The notes below the pieces were generated by a model that was not told the origin of the DNA, made no database searches, and saw only the letters and a list, made by a program, of their open reading frames with translations. Below, in pieces: positions 24,093-33,522 of a stretch of DNA of 64,000 bases. Within the stretch, counting starts at the first letter, position 1. The number at the start of each line of letters is the position of its first letter. The position numbers were made by a program, and so were the translations under genes. The DNA is from Clavelina lepadiformis (taxonomy: Eukaryota > Chordata > Ascidiacea > Aplousobranchia > Clavelinidae), in the NCBI RefSeq assembly GCF_947623445.1, contig NC_135242.1, positions 21,328,001 to 21,392,000 on the forward strand. Reading direction: 5' to 3'.

Positions 24093-24312
24093 ATGCTTAC
24101 ACAAATTGCTGCCTTTGGCATTGGTTTTCTGTCCGCTGTGGCTTGTGTTGTGACTTGCTTTTGGAACCAGTGGGCTGTTACAAGTGCAGCTGCCAGTTCG
24201 TCGCTACTTAATTCCATCTGGGGCTTTAATGGTCTCTGGAGTAAATACATGCAGTACACAACTGGCCAGTATCAATGCGAGAATTATCTCACCGCGCTCT
24301 TTGACCAACCCG
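24093..24312 (+). pseudogene. Claudin-like first exon, copy 1 (orphan, one ECL1 cysteine lost)
   Basis: The open segment (ATG 24093; another in-frame ATG at 24084) encodes 73 residues plus a phase-1 donor (G|GTACAT), the same split as exon 1 of the complete claudins at 37310 and 41080. It has a first membrane segment (TQIAAFGIGFLSAVACVV), then CFWNQWAV and NGLWSKYMQYTTGQYQCEN. The expected GLWxxC cysteine is Tyr, so the conserved extracellular-loop disulfide cannot form. No exon encoding the later membrane segments is found downstream. It is probably a decaying gene fragment. A short spliced product ending at about 24603 is possible but unproven. Confidence 0.7.
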
Positions 24313-24914
24313 GTACATAGCTTAGTTTATATGCTTATTTTTGTCATCTATATATAAAAGTAATCTTTACTGTTGCAGAATGGTTTAATAGCCATTAAAT
24401 CAAGTCGGTTGTCACGTACCTTAAGCATTGAATGGAATGTAAGTTAGCTGCCAAGATTACGTCATATTGTTACCTGACTTTTGATACAACAAAATTCTAA
24501 TTTCGTGTCACTAGTAGGCCTATATTTGTAATTGTGTATATTTGCCTAACAGGCTGGGTGATCTTATGCTGTTATCCAGGCCAAAGCAATAGTTGTTTCT
24601 GAAGTGATACCAGTTTTTCCGAAAGAGCATTATTGCTATAGTACCAACCATACATTGCGCACTTGTGCAAATAATCGCGTGCAAGAAATAGTAACATCGA
24701 TGCTTGCTTACACTTGTTTAACAAGTTACTAAAATGTCATTACATGTCTTGTGATTTTTTCATCCATACAACATGTCTTAAACCTAAAGCACACTTTGCC
24801 TGCATTCAGTTTTTTATGCTCAGAATTAGGCAGGGTAGTGTTTTTTTTTCAATACTTTGCATAACATGTACTGATGAATCGCATTGTTGTCTAGAGTTCA
24901 GACATACTGTAGAG

Positions 24915-25272
24915 CAGGGGTCGGGAACCTATGGCTCGCGAGCCAGATATGGCTCTTTTGATGACGGCATCTGGCTCGCAGATAAATCTAAGGTGGCATT
25001 TCTTAGCACAATTGTTACGAATAAAACTTTTCTGTTATTTGTAGTTTTGTAATTTCTGTACCATGCAGCACCAGAAATCGCATTAACAGTAAGTAGCATG
25101 TTATTAAAGAGTAAATTCAGACATTTACCGTTGTCTAAAATTGTTGGTTTTGCTTAAAAATGCACATGTTAGTTGCATTAAGTGTTGAAAAATATTATAT
25201 GGCTCTAACGGAAATAAAATTAACAATATGTGGCTTTCATGGCTCTTTCGCCAAAAAGGTTCCCGACCCCTG
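24915..25272. mobile_element. Non-autonomous hAT-type transposon, 358 bp
   Basis: The ends are CAGGGGTCGGGAACC and its reverse complement GGTTCCCGACCCCTG. It is flanked by a perfect 8-bp target duplication, CTGTAGAG (24907-24914 and 25273-25280), the hallmark of hAT elements. Internal copies of GGCTC/GAGCC near both ends extend the inverted symmetry. No transposase frame is present. The matching site in unit 2 (CTGTAAAG at 27850-27857) is empty, so it inserted after the duplication. Confidence 0.93.
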
Positions 25273-25782
25273 CTGTAGAGCTTATGATTTATATCGACCT
25301 AGGTAAAAAGGGCAGACTATGCAGGAGGAAATTTTACAACAGATTTTACAAGCGTTAACAGTTACTGTTATTTTGTCGATAATTATGTTAGCCCCTTTCA
25401 GTTATTGCATGACAGACAGACAGACGCGTTCAAATTGACACATTCTTAGTTGAAACCAAAGACATTGTCGCAAAAATGAAATAAAACACCAACACAGTGA
25501 CACTAAAACAGTGATAACGCTAACCATGTTTTTTATACAAACGATACTGACAACCTAAAATTGGTTAAACGTAGGACGTTAGTCAGGCTTTGCTCGATCT
25601 TCGGACGGTTCGCATTATTATGCTAAAACAGCTAGATAATCTGGGATTACTGGGAAGATGAAAAATTGCAAAGATGTTCGTAAAATATATTACGAGTATG
25701 AGACCATTATTATAATATTCATCAAAATTGTTTCAAATTCTGAACATCTAACATTATAAAACCCCAAAACCATCCCAATACC

Positions 25783-26099
25783 TAGCATTTTAGGACGATC
25801 TGTTAACAAACATCTGTTTATTTTCATGCTGTATACAGTTTTGCTAAAAGTTAGATCATTACAAATGCCAACTATACCAGATCCCTTCTTTAATGCAGTA
25901 GTCGTCATTTGGATTCTTTCTCGACATTCTCGGATTCAATATCAAGGCATACTTTTTGAAGCTGGTAACAATGGCCTGATGGGTCTCCCTACCCAGAGCA
26001 CTCAAATCAAATTCTGTTGGGGTGATAAATACTCCACGCATAGGGTCTAGATCTAGACTCTAGATCCAGATAGTAGAACAGGCTGTTTTCATTGTTTTC
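25783..26099 (-). pseudogene. INTU 3'-end fragment between the duplicated units
   Basis: The minus strand encodes RGVFITPTEFDLSA and then HQAIVTSFKKYALIL and MSRKNPN, matching the C-terminal part of the INTU gene at 31090-31298. The low-coordinate part (25826-25880) matches the INTU 3' UTR at 30580-30640, so about 440 bp of the parent, including the last coding codons, is missing. The join lies at a shared ATCC. Near 26047 the CTAGATC motif is locally duplicated. It has lost the true C-terminus and most of the gene, so it is a non-functional fragment. Its position shows that the duplication once reached into INTU. Confidence 0.88.
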
Positions 26100-26881
26100 A
26101 TTCTAAAAAAATCAGTTAGTCGGGATTCTTAGAAATTATTGAATTTTATCATTCAATCACAGTTGTATTAAACGTAACCCCTTTGGTAAAATTTTATTCT
26201 ACGATTGAATAGTGCTTCGCCACGGAATATTTCTTATCAGACATGACGCAATATCCGCCCGAAAGTAAATCTGGAACCGCGTTAAGTAAATAAGTGTGTT
26301 CTTTATAAAGGGATGCACATGGCGTTTTAAAGTTAGCTGGGGGAAAATTGGATTCAGCAAACATGACACGAAGGACTAAGGTACTTAACAAGCTGTTTGA
26401 ACACAGACTGCATGTTACCTTGCTTATACAACCACTCAGGTAATACGGTTAGGGTATCGGTTTATGTACCTTCAAGGTCAACAACTGAGCGTTGGTTAGT
26501 TTTCTTCGTATTAACTATTTAGACATGTCAGTAGCTCTCTCAAGATAAACTAAAGCAATAGAGAAATGCTGCTAAAGAGCAAGACAAGAATTCAACTCAA
26601 AAAAAAAACTACCATTGAAGTTAACATCATATCGCTTTAAGCAGCGTATTTTGATCTTTTTCATTGCTGTTTTAATTTAATTTTATTTCTCTGTTTTAGA
26701 AAATATATCCGAGTGACATCATAAACGTTGCTTCCTGCATTCATACTAGCTGGCGGGTTTTTTAATTCTCGCGACTATCAATAATTTAATTTAACCTGCT
26801 GCTCTAATTTGCACTTTTCTGTCTTGTAGTACACTGTGGTTGAAGTTATCACCTTAGAATAAGTATAGCTTAATTGATAAA

Positions 26882-27101
26882 ATGCTTACACAAATTGCTG
26901 CCTTTGGCATTGGTTTTCTGTCCACTGTCGCTTGTGTTGTGACTTGCTTTTGGAACCAGTGGGCTGTTACAAGTGCAGCTGCCAGTTCGTCGCTACTTAA
27001 TTCCATCTGGGGCTTTAATGGTCTCTGGAATGAATGCATGCAGTACACAACTGGCCAGTATCAATGCGAGAATTACCTCACCGCGCTCTTCGACCAACCC
27101 G
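26882..27101 (+). pseudogene. Claudin-like first exon, copy 2 (orphan)
   Basis: Encodes 73 residues from ATG 26882 to a phase-1 donor (G|GTACGT). It differs from copy 1 in four amino acids and a few silent sites. It keeps the full ECL1 pattern, with WNQW and GLWNECMQYTTGQYQCEN, so both loop cysteines are present. As in copy 1, I cannot find exons for membrane segments 2-4. A possible terminal piece after an AG near 27348 reads GWVTLRCYPGQSNTCF and stop, and is partly conserved between the copies. Whether this is a truncated claudin-like micro-gene or a relic is unresolved. Confidence 0.6.
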
Positions 27102-27504
27102 GTACGTAGCTTAGTTTAGAACTTTAGATGCTTGTTTTGTCATCTATATATAAAAGTAATCTTTACTGTTGCAGAATGGTTTAATAGCCATTAAATTAAG
27201 CAGGTTGTCACGTACCTTAAGCATTGAATGGAATGTAAGTTAGCTGCCAAGATTACGTCATATTGTTACCTGACTTTTGATACAACAAAAGTCTAATTCC
27301 GTGTCGCCAGTAGGCCTATATTTGTAATTGTGTATATTTGCTTAACAGGCTGGGTGACCTTACGCTGTTATCCAGGCCAAAGCAATACTTGTTTCTAAAA
27401 TGATACCAGTTTTTCCGAAAGAGCATAGTACAAACCATAACATTGCGCACTTGTGCAAATAATCGCGTCCAAGAAATAGTAACATCGATGCTTGCTTACA
27501 CTTT

Positions 27505-27662
27505 GTATTGTATTGTTTATTTTTCGCCATCAACTTTGCGGAGCGAAAGCTACGATACCAACCATTGCAGTTACAGCACAACAAAACCACTTGCTCACGA
27601 ACAGGAAACGAGCTGGTAAATGAACATGAACATGAACAACGAGCAGGAAAAACAAAATATGT
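27505..27662 (-). mobile_element. Retroposon 3'-end-like insertion in unit 2
   Basis: About 160 bp absent from the equivalent place in unit 1 (near 24710). Read on the minus strand it ends GGCGAAAAATAAACAATACA followed by more ATAC repeats, resembling the simple-repeat tail of a SINE or truncated LINE. It contains GTTCAT repeats. No clear target duplication is seen, so the class is tentative. Confidence 0.45.
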
Positions 27663-28220
27663 TTTAAAAGTTACTATAATGTCATTATTTGTCTTGTGAT
27701 TTCTTCGCCCACACAACATTTCTTAAACCTAAAGCACACTTTGCCTGCATTCGTTTTTTTATGCTCAGAATTAGACAGGGTAGTGTGTTTTTTACTGCTT
27801 TGCGTAACGTTTGTTGATGAATGTCATTGTTGTCCAGAGTTCAGACAGACTGTAAAGCTTATGATTTATATCGACCTAGGTGAAAAGGGCAGACTATACA
27901 GGAGGAAATTTTACAATAGATATTACAAGCGTTAACATTTACTGTTTATTTTGTCGATAAGTATGTTAGCCCGTTTCAATTAGTGCATGACAGACAGACG
28001 CGTTGCATCAAAATACGTTGTTCTGTTTTTCAGAAAAATTATTACGGTATCAGAAAAATTATTGCGTTACATCAATCTAACTGTTTATTGCGAAATTTCA
28101 ATACCGTATTCAAATTGACACATTCTTATTTAAAAGCATATGACATTATCACGAATGTGAAATAAAACACCGACACAGTGATAATGCTATCCATGTTTTT
28201 ATACAAACGATACTGACAAC

Positions 28221-28649
28221 TAGGGATGTGCCGCGAGGAAGATTATTCGGGTTCGTGCGAACCCGAATATCATGAAGGTCGACACGAACGAATCCCGAAT
28301 CTATTCGTACAGTATTAGAACCGAACAATAAAATTTCCTCCAAAAGTTGTCAAGTCTTGCTTCTAAAATGACGTAATCGATAAACAAATCGCTTTCTTTC
28401 GAAAAATAGTGTTTAAAAAACGATCGAAAAAGCAAAATCGTTAGGAAAACGACCTTCATTGTAAGTACTGCTGACTCTAGTTTAGCATTGTAGGGAAACT
28501 AGATCATCATTTTTTACGAAAGTCAGTAAATTTATAAGTAATATTGTGTTCGGGTTCGCCATTGTTGGTATTCGTGTTCACCCGAATCTTCCATAAAGGC
28601 GATATTCGGCGAATCTTTTCGGGTTTGGATTCGTATCGGCCCATCCCTA
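28221..28649. mobile_element. Non-autonomous hAT-type transposon, 429 bp
   Basis: Terminal repeats are TAGGGATGTGCC and the complement of TAGGGATGGGCC. The flanks are CTGACAAC (28213-28220) and TTGACAAC (28650-28657), a 7/8 match to an 8-bp hAT duplication. The interior is rich in ATTCGGGTTCG-type motifs in both orientations, giving long sub-terminal symmetry. Unit 1 keeps the empty site CTGACAAC at 25547-25554. No coding capacity. Confidence 0.9.
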
Positions 28650-28968
28650 TTGACAACCTAAATCTGCTTAGCGAGGGGCATTAGTCAGGCATCGCTCCGC
28701 ATGATGTTGAAGTTTTGTTGTGGTTTGTATTGTCACAACTACGAATCTGTAACGTGTATAGGCTTAGCCATCTTCTCTGTTCTCTAAATTTCTAAAATTT
28801 TGCGTATAGCAATTGGCAATGACGCAGTCATACTTTGCTGGTATGTTGTAACCATGTTTGTCGCCATAAGGTGTCGATCTGCATTTTAAAAGGTTCATAT
28901 CCGGTTTACATTTTACAAGTTTTTCTTTTACGGGTTGTACTTCTGTTTCCGTTTAGATCAGAGCTGCT

Positions 28969-29194
28969 ACTATTTCACTGAAGAAAATTGTCCGTTCAAA
29001 GCTATTTTCACAGTTTCTGGTTAACCTGACTTTAATTTTATATCATAGTAACTTAAACTTAACCTAAATCTATCTTGTAATCTAACTCCAATAAAACCAT
29101 AAATTAAAGCTAATATAAACTTTATGCATGGCCATTCTTCTAACCTAACCGCTCATATTCAACAGGCTGCGTGACCAACTTTCGGTGAAATAGT
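28969..29194. mobile_element. MITE-A copy 3 (best preserved)
   Basis: 226 bp starting ACTATTTCACTG and ending with the complement of ACTATTTCACCG. It shares all internal blocks with 2879-3196, including CTCCAATAAAACC and GGCTGCGTGACC. The flanks show no clear target duplication. The superfamily is not assigned. Confidence 0.7.
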
Positions 29195-30571
29195 CACTCT
29201 TTTAGATTAAATGCATCCATGTTACTCTATACCAGTTTAGGAAGCTTATGCAGTTTATGCAGTTTATGCAGTTTGTAGGCTACACATTGCTATGGGTTTA
29301 AATTACATCTTTTTGCTTTTTACCGTTAGTTACAATTTCTTCAACTATATTCCCAAAGTTGTGCTGTTTTGGATCAAAGAATTGTACTGATAGTTAATGG
29401 CCACTGCTTAGTTTAGAAATTTCATATAAGAATAGGTGGTCGCTCCGAGCTATTGGTCAGCGGTCAGCGCATTGCACAAAGAAATGTTTCACTCCGGTTT
29501 GAGTTTTGGCTCTTTGGTGAAATAGGTGAGGATTAAAAAAAAATTAACAAAATGAATTCCGGTTCGGGGATTTGGAAAACATCTGATCAAATGAATTTGC
29601 AAATCTGCGTAAACGTCTACGGCCTGGCATCTATTACAAAAGCTCTTCGACTACAACCGGTTGTGCTCATTCAGTTAACCAGATTTTACTTTTATTAAAT
29701 GACAAAAATTTTCTATGTGTAATCTGCTAGTGACTCTTCTTAATTGGTTGTAGTTTTTTTCAAGCCAGATGCCAACTCGGCCACTTTAGTACAAAGTCGT
29801 TAGCAAATAGGATTAACAAATTAATCACAATTATAAACGCGTTGGAAAAATTAAAAATATGAACACGTACGTAAAATTGCCAACATGTATGCAGCTTTAC
29901 GTACGCTTGGCCAACATTTGAGCCTGGGCAGAGGGTTCAAAACTGAATGTAGGTAAATTTGACTAAATACAGGCAAGTTAGTTTACCCAAGTGCAAACAA
30001 TTTCAGATACACGTTGCCGTTGGTAAAAACTTCCTCTTATAACCGTCAAAGCTTTATATAATTGGTATGAAGTATTACCCTTTTTACCTACATGTTGTTT
30101 TGACCTCCTTGGCCAGGCCGAAAGCAGAGTCAGTAAGTATCCGAAACCAAGAATACCGTTTTTGTTAACAGGATGCGTTTGCAGTTTTTCCAGAATATGC
30201 GTCTTTTAACTGCGCCGTATTCGCGTTGTTGATAAACTACTTTAATTTAAATTGCTATTCAAGGTTCTTTAGGTTACATACTGTAACTTCTAAACAAATG
30301 TGTTCGGACGAAACCAGGAATGATTAATTATTTATTTTTACTGTTATGCTGGAATTTTATTACTAAGAGCTGATTTGAACCAAAGCAGGTTTTTCAATTA
30401 AATTGAGTCAATTGCAAAACAGTTAAGTCGGCCGAAATGTTTAGCTACGTGTTCATAAGTTATATACACGGATGGAATTTTACGGCAAGTGCAGCCATGC
30501 GTGAGATTCAAAGCTCCGTTATCATGAAACGTACCAAAGTATTATAAGCTTGCCACACAGTCCTGTAGCAT
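29195..30571. other. Spacer downstream of INTU
   Basis: No gene is recognised. Three perfect tandem copies of TTATGCAGT lie at 29246-29272. The remainder is AT-rich. In the unit-1 arrangement the equivalent spacer between the claudin-like block and the INTU end is much shorter, so it was either deleted there or expanded here. Confidence 0.5.
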
Positions 30572-30577
30572 TTTATT
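30572..30577 (-). terminator. INTU polyadenylation signal (AATAAA on the minus strand)
   Basis: TTTATT on the plus strand gives AATAAA on the minus strand, about 340 bases after the INTU stop codon. The conserved INTU-derived fragment at 25783-26099 also begins close to this signal. No competing signal was preferred. Confidence 0.5.
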
Positions 30578-30915
30578 TTCATGCTAGATACAGTTTTACT
30601 AAAAGTTAGATCATTACAAATGCCAGTTATAACAGATCCGATGCCACAACGTGGAATGTGTATTTGCTACAAACAGATTTTACTGCATAGTAATACTCTC
30701 CATCATATGACAACAACTACATTTGAACAAGTGTTGCAACATAAAGGCAGCTTTGGCCATAAGGCTGTAGTACAAAAATATATGATTAACAAAATAACAA
30801 TGCTTTCATATAAAATATCAAAACAAAAAAATAATGTGAAAACATGCAAGCAAAAAGAAACTGTTAAATCCCACTCATTACAATCTGAAAGACTTGATGC
30901 ATTTTAAACTACATG

Positions 30916-33522
30916 TTAAAACTCAAAACCACTTTTAAATGCCAACTCTACCATAGTCTGTGGCGCTGAATTATGAAAGCAAACATAGAATTCTTTTTCA
31001 ACTGGACTTCTCATTGCTCTACCTACAATCCAGTACTGCAAATATGGAGAGTTCTTCTTCTGTTGATGCTTTGAGGATTGAAACTTGAACAAAATCCCTT
31101 CTTCAATGCAGTAGTCGCCATTTGGATTCTTTCTCGACATTCTCTGATGCAATATCAAGGCGTACTTTTTGAAGCTGGTAACAATGGCCTGATGGGACTC
31201 ACTATCCACAGCACTCAAATCAAATTCTGTTGGGGTGATAAATACTCCACGCAAAGGATCTAGATCCAGATAGCAGAACAGGCTGTTTTCATTGCCCGCT
31301 GTCAATTGTGTATAACAATGTTCATCACCAACTGTGGTTAAAGCATTTTGAACATTTTCCATTCCCAGGTTGGTTCCTTTTCTCTTTGTTGTTTTTCCTG
31401 ATCCCATACTTTCGCTTGAACCCTGAGAGCTGAATGATTTCTCACGGAACAAACGCTTCACAGAAGACTTTGGCGTTTGGGCCTCCACTGCACTAGAGGC
31501 GACTGGTGATTTGCCCGCAGATGATTGAGAGAGGCGGCTAGGTGATGCTCTGCGACCATCGTCACTGTCTGACGTAGCACTTTTGAGCTTTAAGGGTGAA
31601 TTAAAATTCAGTTTAAATCCTTTTCCTGGGGTAGAACCTTGTCCAGATGGTGGCTTGTTGCTTTTAAAAAATGATGATTGTTTGGATAAATAATCACCTG
31701 CAGGTACGAGATATGGAGTAGATATGGTGGAAAGCCTCTGTTGCACATAGTCATAAAAATTGCATGAATCAAGGTTCATCAGTGCAGCTTTGGCATAGTT
31801 CACATAGTTTGAATCAGGTCTTGGAGTGTGCGATGAGGGAAAAAGATTGCCATTCAGTTTCAACAATACACATAAAATACTCCTCTTCAGTCCTATTATC
31901 AGCCAGAAGTATCTCCCACTTGGCTCCTTGTATATATTTTTCTCTGCTGACTCAAATCGATTTTTCCAGCAAAACACTTCCCTCCAGTTCAACAAGAGGC
32001 CGCTACGTTCTTTTTCTCTGATGCCCAGAAGACCACTATTGTAGCAGTACAAGAATACATCATATAAATCATCCTCTGGGAGGTGATTTGCGAGGAGGTA
32101 GCCATCATAGAAAATGCATGATCCCCGAACAGTGTAAAGACGTCTTGTAAAGTTGACTGCTTTTGTACCATCATCAAAATCACTTGCTTCTAACTCTGCA
32201 AGCGCAGCGTCAACATTGCCTTGCAGGTCTGTTGGTAGTTTCAGCTTTCTGACTGAAGGTATCTTGTAAGATGTGCTTGCGGGCAGCTTTTTGGTGACCT
32301 CCACTGCTGAGGAGTTAACCAAGAGCAAGTGCTGAAAGATTTGGTCAAGTCGATGTTTGTTTTCGGGTTGAAATGCTGATAATAATGACCCGTACATTAT
32401 GTTAAGAAGTCGGACTGCAGCTGAAACAGTTTTATGTACTTGAGGTAAAGAATAAGCCACATCAGGCACGCATATTACAAAAACTTCAGTTTTGACTTGG
32501 TGGTAAGCGCAATGCACAAGTTGGCCATTAATAATTAACGTTGTACTGAGTACTTCAGAAGATTGCATTTGCTTCATAACATCAGCTAATGTGACAAAAA
32601 TGCCACGCAACTGTGATAACTTGGAAGGGGTCTCATGAAGAAGCCCTGAATGTGGGTAAGAATACAACAGATCATCATCTTCAGATGCAGTTTCGGACCG
32701 CAAATTTAGTGTAAGGAAAAAGACTCCATGAGGTCCAGGCAAGGAGTACAACTGTTTCAATCGCCCTGGATGAGGGTTGAGGACTTTAACTTCACACTCT
32801 CTTGCAGTAACCGATGGTGGTTTGGATTGAAATGGTAATTTATTTTGAAGCATTGGTTTATCCGAAAATGTTTGAAGAGTTATCTTGAGAACCATTGGTC
32901 TAATAATTGACTTTAAAAACTTCTCAATGTTACGAGCGGTAACACAAACATCATTTATTGCAATTAGGACATCTCCCAAGTTGATCTGTCCAGAACGCAA
33001 GGCCACACCACCAGGTATTAGCAAGTCAACAACAACTTTCTCATTTTTTTTACCTTTTCCACTTGTGTCCACCATAACTATTCCAAGCATACTTGCCAAG
33101 AGGTTGTGTGATAGGGAGATTTGACGACCACTGTAAGACAATGCAGCATTCACTCTAACTTCAACAACCTTTAAGGATGATGTTCCGGTTGCAGTTAGCG
33201 GCTTGGGCCTAGCATTTTTATAAGTTTTAACATTCTCATCGCTTGGGTCTTCTCGATGTTCGTTCAACTTCGGAACCTCCTTGTCACTGTCTACTTCTGG
33301 TTCGTCTTCATATAGCAATTCTCCAGCGTTTAAATCTTCCCCCTCCCAGGGATTACTATCTCCGGATGATGTCGTATACTCTGAATCCGAGTATGAATCA
33401 TCACTGTTGTCCGATCCTTCATATTCTTCAAGAGCAAACTGTCTCGCTGCTTTAAGCCCTCGATTTCTTTGCATTTGAGTGTACAAAAATGCTCGATTCT
33501 GTTGGGCAGAAGCATCTGCCAT
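30916..33522 (-). CDS. INTU: Inturned (INTU), planar-polarity and ciliogenesis effector
   Basis: A single uninterrupted frame of 868 codons starting MADASAQQN in good context (GAAGAATGG). Human INTU is about 940 residues. The first 100 residues are acidic and Ser-rich, as in the family. A PDZ-like domain lies at about 140-215 (IPGGVALRSGQINLGDVLIAI). Longin-like blocks follow, with LNLRSETASEDDDLLYSYP, RGIFVTLADVM, NIMYGSLLSAFQPEN, YDGYLLANHLPEDDL and GRYFWLIIGLKRSILCVLL. A Ser/Lys-rich linker lies at about 615-720, and the C-terminal block has GNENSLFCYLDLDPLRGVF and YLQYWIVGRAMRSP. With FUZ and WDPCP, INTU forms the CPLANE complex, a hexa-longin RAB23 exchange factor at the ciliary base. 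The absence of introns is striking beside the heavily split neighbours. A partial copy of its 3' end lies at 25783-26099. Confidence 0.95.
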   Translation of the reverse strand: MADASAQQNRAFLYTQMQRNRGLKAARQFALEEYEGSDNSDDSYSDSEYTTSSGDSNPWEGEDLNAGELLYEDEPEVDSDKEVPKLNEHREDPSDENVKTYKNARPKPLTATGTSSLKVVEVRVNAALSYSGRQISLSHNLLASMLGIVMVDTSGKGKKNEKVVVDLLIPGGVALRSGQINLGDVLIAINDVCVTARNIEKFLKSIIRPMVLKITLQTFSDKPMLQNKLPFQSKPPSVTARECEVKVLNPHPGRLKQLYSLPGPHGVFFLTLNLRSETASEDDDLLYSYPHSGLLHETPSKLSQLRGIFVTLADVMKQMQSSEVLSTTLIINGQLVHCAYHQVKTEVFVICVPDVAYSLPQVHKTVSAAVRLLNIMYGSLLSAFQPENKHRLDQIFQHLLLVNSSAVEVTKKLPASTSYKIPSVRKLKLPTDLQGNVDAALAELEASDFDDGTKAVNFTRRLYTVRGSCIFYDGYLLANHLPEDDLYDVFLYCYNSGLLGIREKERSGLLLNWREVFCWKNRFESAEKNIYKEPSGRYFWLIIGLKRSILCVLLKLNGNLFPSSHTPRPDSNYVNYAKAALMNLDSCNFYDYVQQRLSTISTPYLVPAGDYLSKQSSFFKSNKPPSGQGSTPGKGFKLNFNSPLKLKSATSDSDDGRRASPSRLSQSSAGKSPVASSAVEAQTPKSSVKRLFREKSFSSQGSSESMGSGKTTKRKGTNLGMENVQNALTTVGDEHCYTQLTAGNENSLFCYLDLDPLRGVFITPTEFDLSAVDSESHQAIVTSFKKYALILHQRMSRKNPNGDYCIEEGILFKFQSSKHQQKKNSPYLQYWIVGRAMRSPVEKEFYVCFHNSAPQTMVELAFKSGFEF

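Larger units (their letters stand above)
23305..25600. repeat. Tandem segmental duplication, unit 1
   Basis: Aligns nearly collinearly with 26108-28700. Shared landmarks include AATATTTCTTATCAGACATG, CAGACTGCATGTTACCTTGC, the claudin-like exon, CATCTATATATAAAAGTAAT, GGCAGACTATGCAGGAGGAA and TATACAAACGATACTGACAA. Unit 1 alone carries the hAT element at 24915-25272. Identity by eye is high enough for a fairly recent duplication, apart from insertions. Confidence 0.85.
26108..28700. repeat. Tandem segmental duplication, unit 2
   Basis: Collinear with 23305-25600. It differs by a roughly 160-bp insertion at 27505-27662, about 105 extra bases near 28008-28110, and an hAT element at 28221-28649. 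It lacks the unit-1 hAT element. The junction with unit 1 is the INTU fragment, which ends at about 26099. Confidence 0.85.

Noticed and set aside
24860-25060. Coding potential across the unit-1 hAT end
   Set aside because: The open frame there is created by the transposon terminal repeat and is absent from the empty site in unit 2.
29246-29272. Three copies of a 9-bp repeat as a possible CRISPR or regulatory array
   Set aside because: Directly abutting 9-mers without spacers in a eukaryotic region; an ordinary minisatellite.
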